Positions 7,669 through 8,546 of a stretch of 8,546 nucleotides of DNA are shown piece after piece. The notes beneath the pieces were generated by a model. The model made no database searches. It was not told where the DNA came from and saw only the letters and a list, made by a program, of their open reading frames with translations. Both the position numbers and the translations under genes were made by a program. This DNA comes from Microcaldota archaeon (GTDB lineage Archaea; Micrarchaeota; Micrarchaeia; Micrarchaeales; CABMGC01): contig JASHXR010000037.1 in assembly GCA_030043435.1 (NCBI GenBank), forward strand, positions 1 to 8,546, in the 5' to 3' direction. The stretch's first letter is position 1. Each line of letters starts with the position of its first letter.

Positions 7669-7685
7669 TTTGACAAATAGTCAAA
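7669..7685. repeat. Short inverted repeat upstream of the operon promoter
   Basis: TTTGAC and GTCAAA form a perfect 6-bp inverted repeat around AAATA. It lies about 30 bases upstream of the TATA candidate, where an archaeal activator or a competing regulator could bind. A repeat this short can arise by chance in a gap of this size, so the regulatory reading is weak. Confidence 0.3.
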
Positions 7686-7814
7686 GCGAACATAGACCAA
7701 TCGAATAATGAAACCATAAAAATATCTTGATGACGAAAACCTCCTAGAATGTTCATTCATATGGGATAAAAGCAGGTGTAGCGAGTTCAAATGTCAAGTT
7801 CCTAATGTAAAGAG

Positions 7815-8546
7815 TCAAGGTGCAGTGTATCCTGCAGTCCACGAGCTCGTATATACGACTTCGGTAGGGACTCCGTTGTTGTTATTCCCTGAGTAGTCCT
7901 GAGCGTTCCCGTTAAGAGGCCACCATCCTACGATGTGGTTGGGGTCGATTGGAGCGCCGCCGATTCCCTCGTCGTAGAGCGCCGTTATCTCCGCCTGCGA
8001 GAGTGAGGTGTTGTAATATTGAGCATCTGCTATGTATCCGTCGAACAGATCGCCAAGGTAGAATGTTGAGGTGCCTGTGCATTGACCAACCTGCGACAGC
8101 GTGCCATCCTCTTTGCCGTTGAAATATTGCGTAAAGGCGGATCCGTTGTAACTGTCGACTACCTGATACCAGTTGCCATTAGATATCGTGAAAGCAGACA
8201 TCCCATCGTAAGAGGACCCGCTGCATGAGGGATACTCTCCAAATTCACCGTATAGTGATGCGCCGTAATCGTTTCCCCTTATGGAAGAGTAAATATGGCT
8301 GTCGAATCCCATAAGGAAAGGGTATTCGGTGCCAGACCCTGCATACTTGACCCATATTACATAGGTGAATGAGCCTGTCGGAGCGGCGAAGTTGTTTATG
8401 CTTATCACGCTTGACTGGCCATTTAACTGCGCGACATACTCGGGAAGCTCGTCGTTGCACGTTCCTTCCAATCCGATGTCGAACGAGGTGCCTGCTCCGT
8501 TCGGCCTGAAGACCTGGCACGAGCCCGGCTGCGCCCTCGGCGCAAG
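7815..8546 (-). CDS. LamG (concanavalin A-like) domain surface protein, 5' end outside the window
   Basis: The frame is open from the right edge (codon boundary at 8546) to TGA 7817-7815, giving the last 243 residues; the true start lies outside. The TTG at 8471 is internal, because family-like sequence continues before it (PGSCQVFRPNGAG). Residues about 44-195 form a LamG-type beta sandwich: FTYVIWVKY, then NGNWYQVVDSYNG, then YFNGKEDG, and finally DGYIADAQYYNTSLSQAEIT, the usual family ending. After it comes HIVGWWPLNGNAQDYSGNN, which normally opens such a domain, and the protein stops soon after. Four cysteines are visible (C10, C30, C108, C156 of this part), enough for two disulfides outside the cell. 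I recall similar proteins in Micrarchaeota-like archaea with a type IV pilin-like membrane helix at the N-terminus; here that part cannot be seen. The role is probably binding or adhesion at the cell surface; the ligand is unknown. Confidence 0.85.
   Translation of the reverse strand, partial: LAPRAQPGSCQVFRPNGAGTSFDIGLEGTCNDELPEYVAQLNGQSSVISINNFAAPTGSFTYVIWVKYAGSGTEYPFLMGFDSHIYSSIRGNDYGASLYGEFGEYPSCSGSSYDGMSAFTISNGNWYQVVDSYNGSAFTQYFNGKEDGTLSQVGQCTGTSTFYLGDLFDGYIADAQYYNTSLSQAEITALYDEGIGGAPIDPNHIVGWWPLNGNAQDYSGNNNNGVPTEVVYTSSWTAGYTAP

Larger units (their letters stand above)
7562..7814. other. Non-coding gap between the LamG gene and the ATP synthase operon
   Basis: This 253-base stretch is visibly richer in A and T than the genes. 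It holds the probable operon promoter and leader on the minus strand, the TTTGAC/GTCAAA repeat, and short T-tracts after the LamG stop. The clearest of these, five T on the minus strand at 7718-7722, could end the LamG transcript, but no stable stem precedes it. I found no tRNA, no box C/D pair and no convincing small gene on either strand. Confidence 0.7.

Noticed and set aside
7658..7717. A 19-codon frame on the minus strand in the intergenic gap
   Set aside because: The only GGAGG (7740-7744) is more than 20 bases from its ATG, and the product has no recognisable features.
7727..7735. TTGATGACG, resembling a box C of a C/D guide RNA on the plus strand
   Set aside because: The first base is not a purine and no box D (CTGA) follows at a suitable distance.
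7661..7748. A 7-bp inverted repeat, TCTAGGA (7661-7667) and TCCTAGA (7742-7748)
   Set aside because: With arms 74 bases apart, a match of this length is expected by chance in a gap of this size.
7785..7792. GTTCAAAT, resembling a tRNA T-loop
   Set aside because: The flanking bases do not pair into a T stem, and no acceptor or anticodon arm can be drawn around it.

Overview
The window carries most of an archaeal A-type (A1Ao) ATP synthase operon, followed at the right edge by the 3' part of a surface-protein gene. Every gene I can support lies on the minus strand, so transcription runs from high to low coordinates. In transcription order the operon reads H (7561-7241), I (7248-5383), K (5365-5129), E (5116-4418), C (4392-3346), F (3361-3008), A (2996-1215) and B (1210 to the left edge, cut at residue 403). 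This is the classic H-I-K-E-C-F-A-B order. The remaining expected subunit, D, is not in the window and would normally come next beyond the left edge. The genes overlap or lie at most 25 bases apart, so they look like one transcript.

The genes encode the whole motor except D. A and B form the catalytic hexamer, C and F (with the missing D) the central shaft, E and H the peripheral stalks, I the membrane stator with the ion half-channels, and K the rotor ring. Key residues are in place: a GPFGSGKT P-loop and the GER glutamate in A, the SLSR arginine in B, the membrane arginine in I, and the ion-binding glutamate in K. K also carries the Gln plus Glu-Thr pattern associated with sodium-binding rings.

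Upstream of H is a 253-base non-coding gap (7562-7814). It holds a plausible archaeal TATA box (7633-7640), a small inverted repeat and weak T-tracts, but no gene I can support. Beyond it, 7815-8546 encodes the C-terminal 243 residues of a LamG (concanavalin A-like) domain protein whose start lies outside the window.

The organism is clearly an archaeon: A-type operon, GGTGA and GGAG ribosome sites, heavy AGG/ATA codon use, a TATA box. The LamG protein resembles pilin-like LamG proteins I recall from Micrarchaeota and related DPANN archaea, so such a lineage with a GC-rich genome is my best guess. That placement is inference.

I see no mobile element, CRISPR array, RNA gene or undescribed system. 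The oddities are details of a housekeeping operon: an Arg/Gly/Lys-rich tail on E, an altered conserved block in B, a shared ribosome-site block before K and A, and a small hairpin just before C.
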